NCBI GenBank assembly: GCA_024227565.1
Contig: JAAEUE010000222.1
Coordinates: 61,705-125,704, forward strand
Length of the DNA stretch: 64,000 bases
Source of the DNA: Alphaproteobacteria bacterium
GTDB taxonomy: Bacteria; Pseudomonadota; Alphaproteobacteria; Rhizobiales; CAJQND01
Direction: 5' to 3'
Position 1 is the first letter of the stretch, and every line of letters starts with the position of its first letter. The notes below the pieces were generated by a model. The model did no database searches. It was not told the origin of the DNA and worked only from the letters and a program-made list of their open reading frames with translations. A program made the position numbers and the translations under genes. Shown in pieces: positions 42,361 through 52,515 of this stretch.

Positions 42361-44688
42361 ATGGAACGATTTGGTATTGGCCAGGCGGCGCGCCGGCGCG
42401 AGGATGAACGGTTTCTGACCGGCGCCGGGCAATATCTGGACGACATCACCCTGGACAACATGTGCCACTCAGCGGTTGTGCGCAGTCCGCATGCCCACGC
42501 ACGTATCGTCTCCGTACGTACTGACGAGGCTGAAGGCGCACCAGGCGTCATTGCCGTTTATACTGCGGCCGACTACGTGGAGGCCGGCTACGGCCCCTTC
42601 CCCACCCTCACCGAAGTTGCCGGCATTGATGAACATGGCGTGCGTCATCCCGAACGCCATGCGCTCGCCTCCGGCACCGTTCGTTTCGTGGGAGACGCAG
42701 TGGCTTTCGTGATCGCTGAAACCAGAGCGCAAGCGCGCGATGCTGCCGAACTGGTTGACGTGGAATATGAAGACCTTGAGCCGGTTGTTGAGCTTGCCAC
42801 TGTACTCAATGATGAGACCCCCGTGATCTGGCCCGATATCGGCACCAACCTTTGCTACACGTTCCACAAGGGCGACGAAGACAAGACCCAGAAGGCGATC
42901 GATAGTGCAGCGCACGTGATCGAGCTTGATCTTGTAAACAGTCGGCTCGTTCCCTCGTCCATCGAAACACGCGGCGCAATCGGAGAGTGGAACGCGCCGG
43001 ACGACCAATATGTGCTGTATGTGGCCGGTCAGGCTGTACACACCCAGAAGGGCCAGATGGCTGGCGCTATCTTCAAGGTGGATCCTGAACATGTACGCGT
43101 GATCGGTCCTGACGTGGGCGGCGGGTTCGGGGCGAAGAACTTCGTCTATCCAGAGAACGTTCTGGTCTGCTGGGCCGCCAAGAAACTGGGCCGCCCGGTG
43201 AAATGGGTGGCTGACCGCAGCGAGAACTTCCTGTCGGAAATCCATGGCCGAGATCATCTCACCAAAGCCACTCTGGCAGTGGACGCCAACGGCAAATTCA
43301 CGGCGCTGAAGGTGGACACGATCGCCAACATGGGAGCTTATCTCTCGAGCTTTGCGACGATCATCCCCACCAGTGCAAGCTGGGTGGTGATGGGCGGCAT
43401 CTACGACGTGCCGGCGATCTCCATGCATGTGCGTGCGGTTTTCACCAACACCGTGCCGGTGGATGCCTATCGCGGCGCCGGGCGGCCTGAGGCTGCCTAT
43501 ATCATCGAACGGCTTGTGGACCTTGCCGCTGGCCAGACCGGGATCGACCGGCTTGAGCTGCGGCGCAAGAACCTGATCCGCTCCTTCCCCTACACCCAAG
43601 CGCTCGGCATGGTGATCGACTGCGGCGCCTTTGAAGAAAACCTGGATCTGGCGAGCCAGACAATCGATCTGGGCGCCTTGGATAAGCGCAAGAAAAAATC
43701 GGCCAAGAGCGGCCTGTTGCGCGGTGTTGGCGTTGCCGCCTACCTGGAGGTGACCTTGGGCAATCCGGCTGAGGCAACTGAAGTAAGGTTTGAGGAGGAT
43801 GGCACGGTTACCCTCGCCGTGGGCACTCAGTCCACCGGCCAGGGTCACGAAACTGCCTACCTGCAGCTTCTGGACAATGAGCTTGGCATTCCCGCCGACA
43901 AGGTCGTCATTCTGCAAGGCGACACCGGCAAGATCGAGACCGGCGGCGGACATGGTGGTTCTCGGTCGTTGAGCCTGGGTGGTACGGCCCTGCTTAACGC
44001 CGCTGCCGATGTTCGGGCCAAGGGTACCATCGCCGCAGCCCATTTCCTGGATGCATCCGAAAAGGACATCGGGTTCAATGATGGCCTGTTCACGGTGCGC
44101 GGCAGCAACAGAACCATCTCCATACTTGAACTGAGCCTTGCCATCACCGGCGCAGATGACCTGCCCGAAGACGTGCCGGCCAGCCTCACCAGCAAGGGCT
44201 CGGTGCAGCGCGATGCGTTCAACTATCCCAACGGCTGCCACATGGCCGAGGTGGAGATCGATCCGGAGACCGGGGTCATCGATCTCGTGCGCTACGTGAT
44301 CGTTGATGATTTCGGCAAAGTGGTGAACCCGATGATCGCCGAAGGCCAGGCCATTGGCGGCACGGTTCAAGGCATCGGCCAAGCGCTGCTTGAGGCGACA
44401 GTGTTTGACCCTGCCAGCGGCCAACTCCTGTCAGGCAGCTACATGGACTATGCGATGCCGCGGGCCGATGATGTGCCCAACATCGAAGTTCAGCTCAACC
44501 AGGCCCAGCCCACGCAAACCAACCCGCTGGGGGTCAAGGGCGCAGGCGAAGCTGGCTGCAGCGGCGCACCGCCGGCACTGGTGAATGCGGTTTGCGATGC
44601 CTTGTCTGAGTTCGGAATAAGGCATATTGATATGCCTCTGACGCCGGAGAAAATCTGGCGTACCGTCCGGAGCGCACATGGTTCATGA
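42361..44688 (+). CDS. Molybdenum hydroxylase large subunit (xanthine dehydrogenase / CoxL family), without visible partner subunits
   Basis: The protein has 775 residues of the molybdopterin-cytosine-dinucleotide hydroxylase large-subunit type. Landmarks are GPDVGGGFGAKNF, TVPVDAYRGAGRPEAAY (the AYRGAGR form II pattern rather than the CO-dehydrogenase form I loop), QSTGQGHETAYLQ and the catalytic glutamate in GVKGAGEAGCSGAPPA. It should hydroxylate an aldehyde or N-heterocycle, but the FAD and 2Fe-2S subunits are not adjacent and would have to be encoded elsewhere. It overlaps the methyltransferase gene by ATGA. Confidence 0.92.
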   Translation: MERFGIGQAARRREDERFLTGAGQYLDDITLDNMCHSAVVRSPHAHARIVSVRTDEAEGAPGVIAVYTAADYVEAGYGPFPTLTEVAGIDEHGVRHPERHALASGTVRFVGDAVAFVIAETRAQARDAAELVDVEYEDLEPVVELATVLNDETPVIWPDIGTNLCYTFHKGDEDKTQKAIDSAAHVIELDLVNSRLVPSSIETRGAIGEWNAPDDQYVLYVAGQAVHTQKGQMAGAIFKVDPEHVRVIGPDVGGGFGAKNFVYPENVLVCWAAKKLGRPVKWVADRSENFLSEIHGRDHLTKATLAVDANGKFTALKVDTIANMGAYLSSFATIIPTSASWVVMGGIYDVPAISMHVRAVFTNTVPVDAYRGAGRPEAAYIIERLVDLAAGQTGIDRLELRRKNLIRSFPYTQALGMVIDCGAFEENLDLASQTIDLGALDKRKKKSAKSGLLRGVGVAAYLEVTLGNPAEATEVRFEEDGTVTLAVGTQSTGQGHETAYLQLLDNELGIPADKVVILQGDTGKIETGGGHGGSRSLSLGGTALLNAAADVRAKGTIAAAHFLDASEKDIGFNDGLFTVRGSNRTISILELSLAITGADDLPEDVPASLTSKGSVQRDAFNYPNGCHMAEVEIDPETGVIDLVRYVIVDDFGKVVNPMIAEGQAIGGTVQGIGQALLEATVFDPASGQLLSGSYMDYAMPRADDVPNIEVQLNQAQPTQTNPLGVKGAGEAGCSGAPPALVNAVCDALSEFGIRHIDMPLTPEKIWRTVRSAHGS

Positions 44689-45527
44689 GCACATTTGCTG
44701 ACTACAGCGCCGCTGCGGCGGTTTATGACACGACCCGTAAGGCGGAAGCCTTCGACGTCTGGCTTGGCGCGCTTATGCGCTATGCGCCCGCCCCCTTAGA
44801 CCAGGTGCGCCTGTTGGATGCCGGCTGCGGAACCGGCAACTATTCGGCCGCATTGGCACCCCACGTGGGCCGGTTGAACGGGATCGATTTCAACCCGGAC
44901 ATGCTGGCGCAGGCTGCGGCCAAGCTGCAAGACGAGATAGCCCAAGACCGCGCCAAGCTGGAACAGGGCTCGCTCATGGCCCTGCCCTTTGAAGATGAAA
45001 CCTTCGATGCGGTGATGATCAACCAAGTCCTCCACCATCTGGAAGACGGCAAGGATCCTGCCCGCAACGGCCACCGTGCCGCTGTGAACGAATGTGCCCG
45101 GGTGCTAAAGCCGGGCGGCATCCTGCTGGTGAACGCCTGTTCGCATCGCCAGCTTAAGGATGGCTTCTGGTACAACCATCTCATCCCGCAAGGCTTGGCT
45201 GCGTGCTGCAACCGCATTGCGCCGACGGACATGTTTCGCCAGATGCTGGCCGAAGCGGGCCTGCGGGTGGAGGCCCGCATGGTGCCGGCTGACAGCGTGA
45301 TGCAAGGAAGCTCATACTTTGAGCTGGCCGGTGTGCTTGACCCCAGTTGGCGGGCAGGTGATTCGATCTGGGCCATGGCGCCCGAGGAAGAAGTAACGGC
45401 GGCTTGCGCCACGGTGAAAGCGGTGATGGACGGCGAAGATGCCGGTGAATGGTTGGCCGGCCATGATGTGCAGCGGCTGCACGTGGGACAGCTGACGTTC
45501 TGGATTGCCCAGAAGGCTGATCCCTAG
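44685..45527 (+). CDS. Class I SAM-dependent methyltransferase
   Basis: The protein has 280 residues with the methyltransferase motif I LLDAGCGTGNYSAAL, acidic post-motif (LNGIDFNPDMLAQA) and FDAVMINQVLHHLED. The substrate is not evident; the family includes small-molecule methyltransferases. It is translationally coupled to the molybdenum hydroxylase large subunit, so the two may act on the same aromatic or heterocyclic compound. Confidence 0.85.
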   Translation: MSTFADYSAAAAVYDTTRKAEAFDVWLGALMRYAPAPLDQVRLLDAGCGTGNYSAALAPHVGRLNGIDFNPDMLAQAAAKLQDEIAQDRAKLEQGSLMALPFEDETFDAVMINQVLHHLEDGKDPARNGHRAAVNECARVLKPGGILLVNACSHRQLKDGFWYNHLIPQGLAACCNRIAPTDMFRQMLAEAGLRVEARMVPADSVMQGSSYFELAGVLDPSWRAGDSIWAMAPEEEVTAACATVKAVMDGEDAGEWLAGHDVQRLHVGQLTFWIAQKADP

Positions 45528-45667
45528 AATTTGGGTTGCCAACAGCGAATCTGATTAAAAAAATAACGCTAAATCAATAGATTACGAGAAGTTGGGTTCG
45601 TTTGGCAGAATCGATCAATTGGCTGACGTTCCACAACTTCATGCCCGTTTAAGGAGAGTTCCGCCCC

Positions 45668-46888
45668 TCAAGCAGGCACAACACTGAAGGCGATGCAGAT
45701 CATGCGCCGGCCTGAAATTACAGGCTTGGTCTGATTGTACATGTAGGCGGGAAACAGGGCGATCGAACTGTGCTCTGGCCACACGTTGAGGCTCGGCAAG
45801 TTGCGCTTGCCGCCCAGATCAGACGGCGCCGGACCAAGGGTCAGGGACGCAGAACTGCTGTTAGCCTCTCCGCTGCCCGGCACTTGGATGTAGTAGTACC
45901 CACACAAATGGGCGTCGCCGTGAATTTCCGGCACCTGGTCATCTGACCCATCATAAACCCGCGCCCACCCGTCCAGCATGTAGCTGTCAGGGATGGTGCG
46001 GATGAACGGATTCTTGCGCCGTTTGTCCAACCGGTCGTAATAGGCATCAACATGATCGCAGATCAGTTGTTCCAATTCCCAGAGAGGTCCCACCTCGGTT
46101 CCAAACAGTTCGTCGGTCACGCGGAACCCGCCACGCGAGCGGTGTGAGGAGCGCGTGAGCTCTGCAAAGACGGCGGTTTCCAGCGACAGGTTGAATGTGC
46201 TTTCCGATCCATACCCCTCCGGCGATGCTAGCTTGCTGACGGAGGCAAATTTCTCATAGTTCAAGAGATCGGCCACACCTGCGCGGCCGCTCACCTCATT
46301 TACGGCGATTATTTTAAAGCTCAGCGCATCTGCATTGCCTGGAACAACTTTCAGCCAGGCATCGGCCGCCGCAAGGGCATCGGGATATTTGCGGTGGGCT
46401 AAAAGCGCCCGCGTAAGATTCCGATGCAGCTCAACGTCATTTGGTTCGTTGGCGAGCAGTTTCTGGTAGGTCGAAATCGCCAACGCCAGTTTGCCCGAGC
46501 GGCGCGCGGTTGCTCCCAACAGGCGCAGGATTTCCTGATTGCCGGGTGAACGCGAAACGAGAGGTTCCAGCAGTTCGAGCGCCACCCCGAAGTCGTCGAT
46601 AGCAGCGTAGTGCTTGGCCATCGTGAAGTGCTGTTGGGGATCGTCCGTGCTGTCCAGCAACACCTGGCGGCACTTGTCGAAATGGGCTTTGGCCTTTTGG
46701 AAATTGCGCGCACGGCTTTCTGCTGCGCCGGCAAGAAGGCACGCCTGCATGGCGGAGAGCTGCCCGCTTGAAGCAGAAGCACTCCCTGATACCGGAATGG
46801 TCTCGGCATCGCCCAGCGCGGCCGAATGCCCAGCCCAAGATGCATCCTTGGTCACAATTTGCCTGTAGTTTTGCGCCAGTACCCGCAC
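45668..46888 (-). CDS. TPR protein with 2OG-Fe(II)-oxygenase-like C-terminal domain
   Basis: The protein has up to 406 residues; the start is uncertain (GTG at 46888 or a later GTG or ATG). The N-terminal half is a series of TPR-like helix pairs (FTMAKHYAAIDDFGVALELLEPL, LALAISTYQKLLANEPNDVELHRNLTRALL). The C-terminal third resembles the 2OG-Fe(II) oxygenase family often fused to TPR (WARVYDG..., EIHGDAHLCGYYYIQVPG, SIALFPAYMYNQTKP). The residue after LFPAYMY, normally the distal histidine, is asparagine here, so iron binding may be impaired. Function unknown. Confidence 0.72.
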   Translation of the reverse strand: MRVLAQNYRQIVTKDASWAGHSAALGDAETIPVSGSASASSGQLSAMQACLLAGAAESRARNFQKAKAHFDKCRQVLLDSTDDPQQHFTMAKHYAAIDDFGVALELLEPLVSRSPGNQEILRLLGATARRSGKLALAISTYQKLLANEPNDVELHRNLTRALLAHRKYPDALAAADAWLKVVPGNADALSFKIIAVNEVSGRAGVADLLNYEKFASVSKLASPEGYGSESTFNLSLETAVFAELTRSSHRSRGGFRVTDELFGTEVGPLWELEQLICDHVDAYYDRLDKRRKNPFIRTIPDSYMLDGWARVYDGSDDQVPEIHGDAHLCGYYYIQVPGSGEANSSSASLTLGPAPSDLGGKRNLPSLNVWPEHSSIALFPAYMYNQTKPVISGRRMICIAFSVVPA

Positions 46889-47007
46889 TCTCTTCTGGCG
46901 CTTGCCTCTTTTATTCTCGTTCGTATCTTAATGATAAAACGTCAGGTTTGCCACGAATCAAGTAGGAAAAGCGCTAACTGTGTAAAACTTCAGGGGAATA
47001 TTGAACG

Positions 47008-47868
47008 ATGGCGATCTTTGGCTCTGTCCCAGACGTACCTGTTGCCCGGCACGACCGATCCTCCGGTATGGCCGACGATATAGACTTCGAAATCAAAGGG
47101 GCTGAGGCCCAATTCATTGAAATCGAGCTGGATCCAGGCGAAAGCGCAATAGCTGAGGCCGGCAGTTTGATGTTCAAGGATTCCCACATAACCATGGAGA
47201 CGGTGTTCGGCGATGGCTCAGAACCGGCCAGCGGTACGGGTTTTCTGGACAAGATCGTCGGCGCCGGCAAGCGGCTGGTAACTGGCGAAAGCCTGTTCAC
47301 GACCGTTTACACCCACGAAGGCCAAGGCAAAGCACGGGTGGCATTTGCCTCCCCGTACCCCGGTCATATCGTGCCCATGAAGCTCGATCAGATGGGAGGC
47401 CGCCTGATTTGCCAGAAAGACGCCTTTCTGTGCGCCGCACGCGGGGTGTCGCTGGGGATCTATTTCCAACAGAAAATCATGACCGGGCTGTTCGGCGGCG
47501 AAGGCTTCATTATGCAGACTCTGGACGGCGATGGTTGGGCATTCATTCATGCGGGCGGCACCTTGGTTGAGCGCACCTTGGAGGTGGGCGAGCAATTGCA
47601 TGTGGACACGGGATGCGTTGCAGCCATGACCCCAACGGTGGATTTCGACCTGGAACGGGCCGGGTCTATCAAATCCATGATCTTCGGGGGCGAAGGCGTG
47701 TTCTTTGCCAAGCTGACCGGGCCTGGCACGGTGTGGATCCAAAGCCTGCCCTTTTCCCGCCTTGCCGGACGCTTATATGCTTCTATGCCCCAGACCGGCG
47801 GCCGGGCCATCGGCGAAGGTTCGGTTCTGGGCGGCCTCGGGGGTATTCTGGACGGAGACAGCTACTGA
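47008..47868 (+). CDS. AIM24 / TIGR00266 family protein
   Basis: The protein has 286 residues; the ATG at 47008 follows aggggaa and is favoured over a later ATG at 47068. The AIM24 (DUF124) beta-helix-like family is recognised from ELDPGESAIAEAGSLMF, HIVPMKLDQMGGRLICQKDAFLCA, GEGFIMQTLDGDGWAFIHAGG and GPGTVWIQSLP. Members are widespread; the bacterial function is not established. It is a monocistronic-looking gene in front of uvrC. Confidence 0.9.
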   Translation: MAIFGSVPDVPVARHDRSSGMADDIDFEIKGAEAQFIEIELDPGESAIAEAGSLMFKDSHITMETVFGDGSEPASGTGFLDKIVGAGKRLVTGESLFTTVYTHEGQGKARVAFASPYPGHIVPMKLDQMGGRLICQKDAFLCAARGVSLGIYFQQKIMTGLFGGEGFIMQTLDGDGWAFIHAGGTLVERTLEVGEQLHVDTGCVAAMTPTVDFDLERAGSIKSMIFGGEGVFFAKLTGPGTVWIQSLPFSRLAGRLYASMPQTGGRAIGEGSVLGGLGGILDGDSY

Positions 47869-47946
47869 CATAGCTGTGACGGGCCAGGCACTAGATAAGC
47901 TGAACGCTGGAACTCAAAAGGATTTTGATCCAAACTGGCCCCTAGA

Positions 47947-49905
47947 ATGACGAGCAACACAGAAGTCATCTGCACTCCGGAAGCTGCACAGGCGGTTGAG
48001 CCTTCTGCAGAGCAGGAAAGTGCGGCCAGAAAACCGCGCGGCACCGATGTGATTTCTGCGTTCGTCAAAACGCTTCCGAACAGGCCCGGCGTCTACCGCA
48101 TGCTGAGCGAGGCAGGCGATGTGCTCTATGTGGGCAAGGCCCGCAATCTGAAGAAGCGGGTTTCAAGCTACACCCGGCTGGTGGGCCACGACACGCGCAT
48201 TGCACGGATGATCCTCAACACTTCATCCATGGAATTCGTGACCACAGGATCGGAAGCCGAAGCCCTTCTGCTTGAAGCCAACCTGATCAAGAAGCTGAAG
48301 CCGCGCTTCAACGTGCTTTTGCGGGACGACAAATCGTTTCCCTACATTCTGATCACCAAAGACCATGGGGTGGCGCAGATCAAGAAGCACCGCGGCGCGC
48401 GCAGCCACAAGGGCGACTATTTCGGGCCGTTTGCTTCGGCTGGCGCCGTCAACCGTACCATCAACGCGTTACAGAGAGCGTTCCTTTTGCGGTCGTGTTC
48501 AGATTCCGTCTACGACAACCGCATGCGGCCGTGCCTGCTGCATCAGATCAAGCGCTGCGCGGCGCCGTGCACCGGCGAGATCAGCGAAGAGGGCTATGGC
48601 GAACTGGTGGGGGAAGCCTTGCAGTTTCTGGCCGGTCGCAGCCAGAAGGTCAAAGACACGCTCGCAAAATCCATGGAGCAGGCCGCCGAGGTTCTGGATT
48701 TTGAGCAGGCCGCACGATATCGCGACCGGATTTCCGCGCTGAGCCATGTGCAGGCTCACCAGGGCATTAACCCACAATCGGTGAGCGAGGCCGATGTGTT
48801 CGGCATTGCCGATCAGGGCGGGCAAACCTGCATTCAGGTATTCTTCTTCCGCGGCGGGCAAAACTGGGGCAACCGGGCCTACTACCCGCGCGCTGACAAG
48901 AGCCATACCCGGACGGAGATCCTGGAGGCGTTTCTGGCTCAGTTCTACGACGACAAGCCCTGCCCCAAGATGATCTTGCTCTCAGATGATGTAGAGGGCC
49001 GCGCCTTGCTTGAAGACGCGTTGGGTGTGAAAACCGGCACGCGCATCCGGATCAATGTTCCCCAGCGCGGCGAGAAGCTGACGCTGGTGGCCCATGCCGT
49101 GTCCAATGCCCGCGAGGCCTTGGGCCGGCGCATGGCGGAATCCTCGTCTCAGGCCCGCTTGCTGGAAGGGGTGCAGCGGGTGTTCAAACAGGAGGAGCAA
49201 CCCCGGCGCATCGAGATTTACGACAACAGCCACATTCAGGGCGCCCATCCGGTTGGTGCCATGGTGGTTGCCGGGCCTGAAGGGTTCCTGAAGAACCAGT
49301 ACCGCAAGTTCAACATCAAATCGAAAGAGATCGCACCGGGCGATGACTTTGCGATGATGCGTGAGGTGCTCACCCGCCGCTTTTCCAGATTGTTGAAAGA
49401 ACAAGGCAGCAAGGCCGACAGCGAACCGGCCGATGAGCAGGAGACGGCCATGTGGCCCGACCTGATACTGATCGACGGCGGCAAGGGCCAGCTTTCAGCG
49501 GTAACCGAGGTGATGGAGGAGCTGGGGGTGGAAGATGTGACCGTTGCCGGCATTGCAAAAGGGCCCGACAGGAACGCCGGGCGCGAGCACATTCATTTGC
49601 CGGGCAAGGCGCCGTTCATGCTGGAACCGCGTGATCCGGTCCTCTACTATATTCAGCGTCTCAGGGACGAAGCCCACAGGTTTGCCATCGGAACCCACCG
49701 CGCCCGGCGCAAAAAGGCCATTGGGGCAAATCCGCTCGATGAAATTGAAGGTATTGGCCCGGGACGCAAAAAAGCGCTATTACGGCACTTCGGGTCGGCT
49801 CGCTCAGTGGGCCGGGCGAGTGTAACAGATCTTTCTTGTGTTGACGGTATATCAAAGGCACTGGCAAAACAGATTCACGAGCATTTCCACGAGGGCGCTG
49901 AATGA
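47947..49905 (+). CDS. uvrC: Excinuclease ABC subunit C
   Basis: The protein has 652 residues. In order: GIY-YIG nuclease ([29 protein letters not shown]), Cys-rich link ([15 protein letters not shown]), UVR motif, RNase-H-like C-terminal nuclease ([33 protein letters not shown]) and a tandem helix-hairpin-helix end ([18 protein letters not shown]). It makes the 3' and 5' incisions in nucleotide excision repair. It is followed by pgsA with a 4-base overlap. Confidence 0.97.
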   Translation: MTSNTEVICTPEAAQAVEPSAEQESAARKPRGTDVISAFVKTLPNRPGVYRMLSEAGDVLYVGKARNLKKRVSSYTRLVGHDTRIARMILNTSSMEFVTTGSEAEALLLEANLIKKLKPRFNVLLRDDKSFPYILITKDHGVAQIKKHRGARSHKGDYFGPFASAGAVNRTINALQRAFLLRSCSDSVYDNRMRPCLLHQIKRCAAPCTGEISEEGYGELVGEALQFLAGRSQKVKDTLAKSMEQAAEVLDFEQAARYRDRISALSHVQAHQGINPQSVSEADVFGIADQGGQTCIQVFFFRGGQNWGNRAYYPRADKSHTRTEILEAFLAQFYDDKPCPKMILLSDDVEGRALLEDALGVKTGTRIRINVPQRGEKLTLVAHAVSNAREALGRRMAESSSQARLLEGVQRVFKQEEQPRRIEIYDNSHIQGAHPVGAMVVAGPEGFLKNQYRKFNIKSKEIAPGDDFAMMREVLTRRFSRLLKEQGSKADSEPADEQETAMWPDLILIDGGKGQLSAVTEVMEELGVEDVTVAGIAKGPDRNAGREHIHLPGKAPFMLEPRDPVLYYIQRLRDEAHRFAIGTHRARRKKAIGANPLDEIEGIGPGRKKALLRHFGSARSVGRASVTDLSCVDGISKALAKQIHEHFHEGAE

Positions 49906-50522
49906 GCGACACGGTGAACAAAGGTATCAGGGCGAAGCGCCGCCGGGATCCCAGTGCCGTTCTCACGGCGCTGCCGAACCTTTTGACCTATGGCCGCATC
50001 GCCGCCGTGCCGGCCCTGGCGGCCTTCCTGTTCACGGACAGTGATCAGGCACGCTGGATCGCCCTGGCCATTTATGTGGTGGCCTGCATCACCGATTTCT
50101 TCGATGGCTACCTTGCCCGGATCTGGGACCAGCAGTCATCGCTTGGCCGGATGCTCGATCCGATCGCTGACAAGCTGCTGATCTCCGTTGCCCTGCTCAT
50201 GCTGGTGGCCAACGGCTCGATCTATGGGGTGAATATCTGGGCTGCCATTATCATCCTGTGCCGTGAAGTGCTGGTCTCGGGCTTGCGCGAGTATCTTGCC
50301 GAGCTGCAGGTCTCTGTTCCGGTGACCCAGTTGGCGAAATGGAAGACCACCCTGCAAATGCTGGCCATCGGGTTTCTGATTGCCGGAACCGCCGGTGACA
50401 AGGTGCTGCCCCACAACTGGGAAATCGGCATCACCGGCCTTTGGGTTGCCGCGATCCTCACGCTCTACACCGGGTATGACTATTTCCGGGCCGGCCTCAG
50501 CCACATTGTCGAGGACGATTGA
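49902..50522 (+). CDS. pgsA: CDP-diacylglycerol-glycerol-3-phosphate 3-phosphatidyltransferase
   Basis: The protein has 206 residues with several membrane spans. The CDP-alcohol phosphotransferase motif is complete ([27 protein letters not shown]). It makes phosphatidylglycerol phosphate at the membrane, the committed step to PG and cardiolipin. It starts within the uvrC stop codon (ATGA); uvrC-pgsA-moaD order is common in alphaproteobacteria. Confidence 0.95.
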   Translation: MSDTVNKGIRAKRRRDPSAVLTALPNLLTYGRIAAVPALAAFLFTDSDQARWIALAIYVVACITDFFDGYLARIWDQQSSLGRMLDPIADKLLISVALLMLVANGSIYGVNIWAAIIILCREVLVSGLREYLAELQVSVPVTQLAKWKTTLQMLAIGFLIAGTAGDKVLPHNWEIGITGLWVAAILTLYTGYDYFRAGLSHIVEDD

Positions 50523-50526
50523 TCCC

Positions 50527-50778
50527 GTGAAGCTGCTTTACTTTGCCTGGGTGCGCCAGAAGGTCGGCAAGCAGACCGAGACCGTGGACCCGCCTGAAGA
50601 GGTCGCCACCGTTTCCGACCTGGTGACCTGGCTCAAGGGGCGCGGCGAGGAGTATGCCTACGCCTTTGAGGACGCAAGCGCGATCCGCGCTGCCGTTGAC
50701 CAAAGCCATCAGCCTTTTGATGCATCAATCAAGGGCGCACGCGAAGTGGCGTTCTTCCCACCTGTCACGGGCGGCTGA
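50527..50778 (+). CDS. moaD: Molybdopterin synthase sulfur-carrier subunit MoaD
   Basis: The protein has 83 residues from a GTG at 50527, 4 bases after pgsA. It has a ubiquitin-like fold (MKLLYFAWVRQKVGKQTETV) and the thiocarboxylate-forming Gly-Gly terminus (FFPPVTGG). Its usual partner moaE does not follow; the next gene is convergent. The window contains a molybdenum hydroxylase subunit that would need the cofactor. Confidence 0.93.
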   Translation: MKLLYFAWVRQKVGKQTETVDPPEEVATVSDLVTWLKGRGEEYAYAFEDASAIRAAVDQSHQPFDASIKGAREVAFFPPVTGG

Positions 50779-50786
50779 CTTACCTT

Positions 50787-52412
50787 TTACAGAGCCAACC
50801 CTAGAGCTGCAGCGAGGCGCTTGTCGCGGCCGTACACATCTTCGCGGAAGTGTGTGGAGCCGTCCTTGTTCACCCATGCCGTCAGATACGTGATGTGCAC
50901 CGGGATGGGATCTTTGAGGTTCACAATGCGCTTCTTGCGCGCGGCTATGGCATTCTTGACCTTGTTGAGAGTCCAGCCCTGCTCCTTGAGCAGTACTTCA
51001 GCAAGCTGCGGCGGGTTTTCCACCCTGACGCAGCCATGGCTGAACACCCGCTTGGATTTGGAGAACAGGCTCTTGGACGGGGTGTCGTGAATGTAGACGT
51101 TGAACCTGTTGGGGAACATGAACTTTATGCGGCCCAAGGCGTTCTTGCCGCCAGGTTCCTGACGCAGCCGGAAGGGGAAGGCTGCCGAGGACACGCTGCT
51201 CCAATTGACGGAATAAGGATCAATGCGCGAGCCGCCACGCAACACATGGATGTTCTGGCGCAGAAGATAGCCGGCATCTCGGCGCAACTTGGGCAGATAT
51301 TCTTTGCGCGCAATCGATGACGGCACGTTCCAATAGGGGTTGATGACGATGTACTTCATCTTCTTGGAGAACACAGGCGTCGAATGATAGGTCTTGCCCA
51401 CAACCGTTCTGGCGGTGTGGACGGTCTTGCCTTTGATCACCACTTTGAGGAACTGATCGGCCAGGTTGACGAAGATATAGCGCCGGCCAAGATCATCCTC
51501 CATCCAGCGGCGGCGTTCCATGTTCACTTCCATCTGGCGCACGCGATTTTCAATGGGAGTGTTGATCGATGCCAGAGTGGCCGGGCCAACCACACCGTCT
51601 TGATCGATGCCGTGGCGGTATTGGAAGTGCTTCACCGCTTCAACCAGGACCGGATCGTAGGTGGTCCCGGCAGCCTTGCTGCCAGCTGATTTTTCGGTTG
51701 GCAGATCTCGGCCGGCGATCATGCGCTGGCGCAGAGCAGGCACCCGGTCCTGCTCCATGCCGGGCTTCAGGGTTGGTCCGGCAGGGACAGTTCCCCAGCC
51801 ACCCCGGGCGGCCCATGCACGATACTCGGAAAGCTTTGCCCTCAGTCGGGCATAGTTTGGCGTTTGAGGCTTGAGCGTGGCAACAAGCCCGGCAATGTCG
51901 TCCGATGCTGCGGCGCGCGCCAACAGGCCTTCAGGCGTTGGGCCTTTGGGGAACACGAAAACATCTTTGTTCACCCGGTTTGGCACAACCGTGCCTGAGC
52001 CCAGATCGCGGCCGTAGTCGATCAGCGCCTTGGACAGGATCAGCTCCAGACCAGACAAGGTTTCGCTGTCAGACGCGCTGATGAGATCATTGAGAACATC
52101 AGCCCGGTAGGTATTTGGGTGAAGGGCCTCTTCGGTTGCCGAGTTCAACAAAGTCGCCAGAGTACGCGCCTTTTTGGTGGCGCCGCCTTCTGACGTCCAC
52201 ACGGGCTCGAAATTGCGTTCGCGGTAAAAATCATGGACGCGCAACATGCGCTCGTCATCATCATCGCCCAGACCACCCCCAGCGCCAGTGTCGATCCGGG
52301 TTTGGATGGCTTCACGCAAGCTCGCGGCAGATGCATCCACGGTGAGCGGTGCTGCAAACAGTACCATGAACAATACTGTGATGATAATTCGGTTGAGATG
52401 CCCAAGGCCCAT
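50787..52412 (-). CDS. L,D-transpeptidase with peptidoglycan-binding domain
   Basis: The protein has 541 residues from MGLGHLNRIII, chosen because aagagg lies upstream and a signal peptide begins here. A long N-terminal domain (DFYRERNFEPVWTSEGG) leads to a PG_binding_1 repeat (VEAVKHFQYRHGIDQDGVVGPATLASIN) and a YkuD catalytic domain with the nucleophile in FSHGCVRVENP. It is likely to crosslink or attach peptidoglycan in the periplasm. It resembles the large YcbB/LdtD-type enzymes. Confidence 0.93.
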   Translation of the reverse strand: MGLGHLNRIIITVLFMVLFAAPLTVDASAASLREAIQTRIDTGAGGGLGDDDDERMLRVHDFYRERNFEPVWTSEGGATKKARTLATLLNSATEEALHPNTYRADVLNDLISASDSETLSGLELILSKALIDYGRDLGSGTVVPNRVNKDVFVFPKGPTPEGLLARAAASDDIAGLVATLKPQTPNYARLRAKLSEYRAWAARGGWGTVPAGPTLKPGMEQDRVPALRQRMIAGRDLPTEKSAGSKAAGTTYDPVLVEAVKHFQYRHGIDQDGVVGPATLASINTPIENRVRQMEVNMERRRWMEDDLGRRYIFVNLADQFLKVVIKGKTVHTARTVVGKTYHSTPVFSKKMKYIVINPYWNVPSSIARKEYLPKLRRDAGYLLRQNIHVLRGGSRIDPYSVNWSSVSSAAFPFRLRQEPGGKNALGRIKFMFPNRFNVYIHDTPSKSLFSKSKRVFSHGCVRVENPPQLAEVLLKEQGWTLNKVKNAIAARKKRIVNLKDPIPVHITYLTAWVNKDGSTHFREDVYGRDKRLAAALGLAL

Positions 52413-52515
52413 AGGAATACCTCTTGTTAAATTTCGAATCTCGCCCGCCTTCGTCTCGCCGGTATTACACAGCAAGCTGATGGAATCCATAAAAGATCGG
52501 TTGAAGCCGATCAAT

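Noticed and set aside
42469..44424. 651-codon open frame antisense to the molybdenum hydroxylase gene
   Set aside because: The plus-strand product has all family motifs; the antisense translation is His- and Ala-rich with no recognisable domain.
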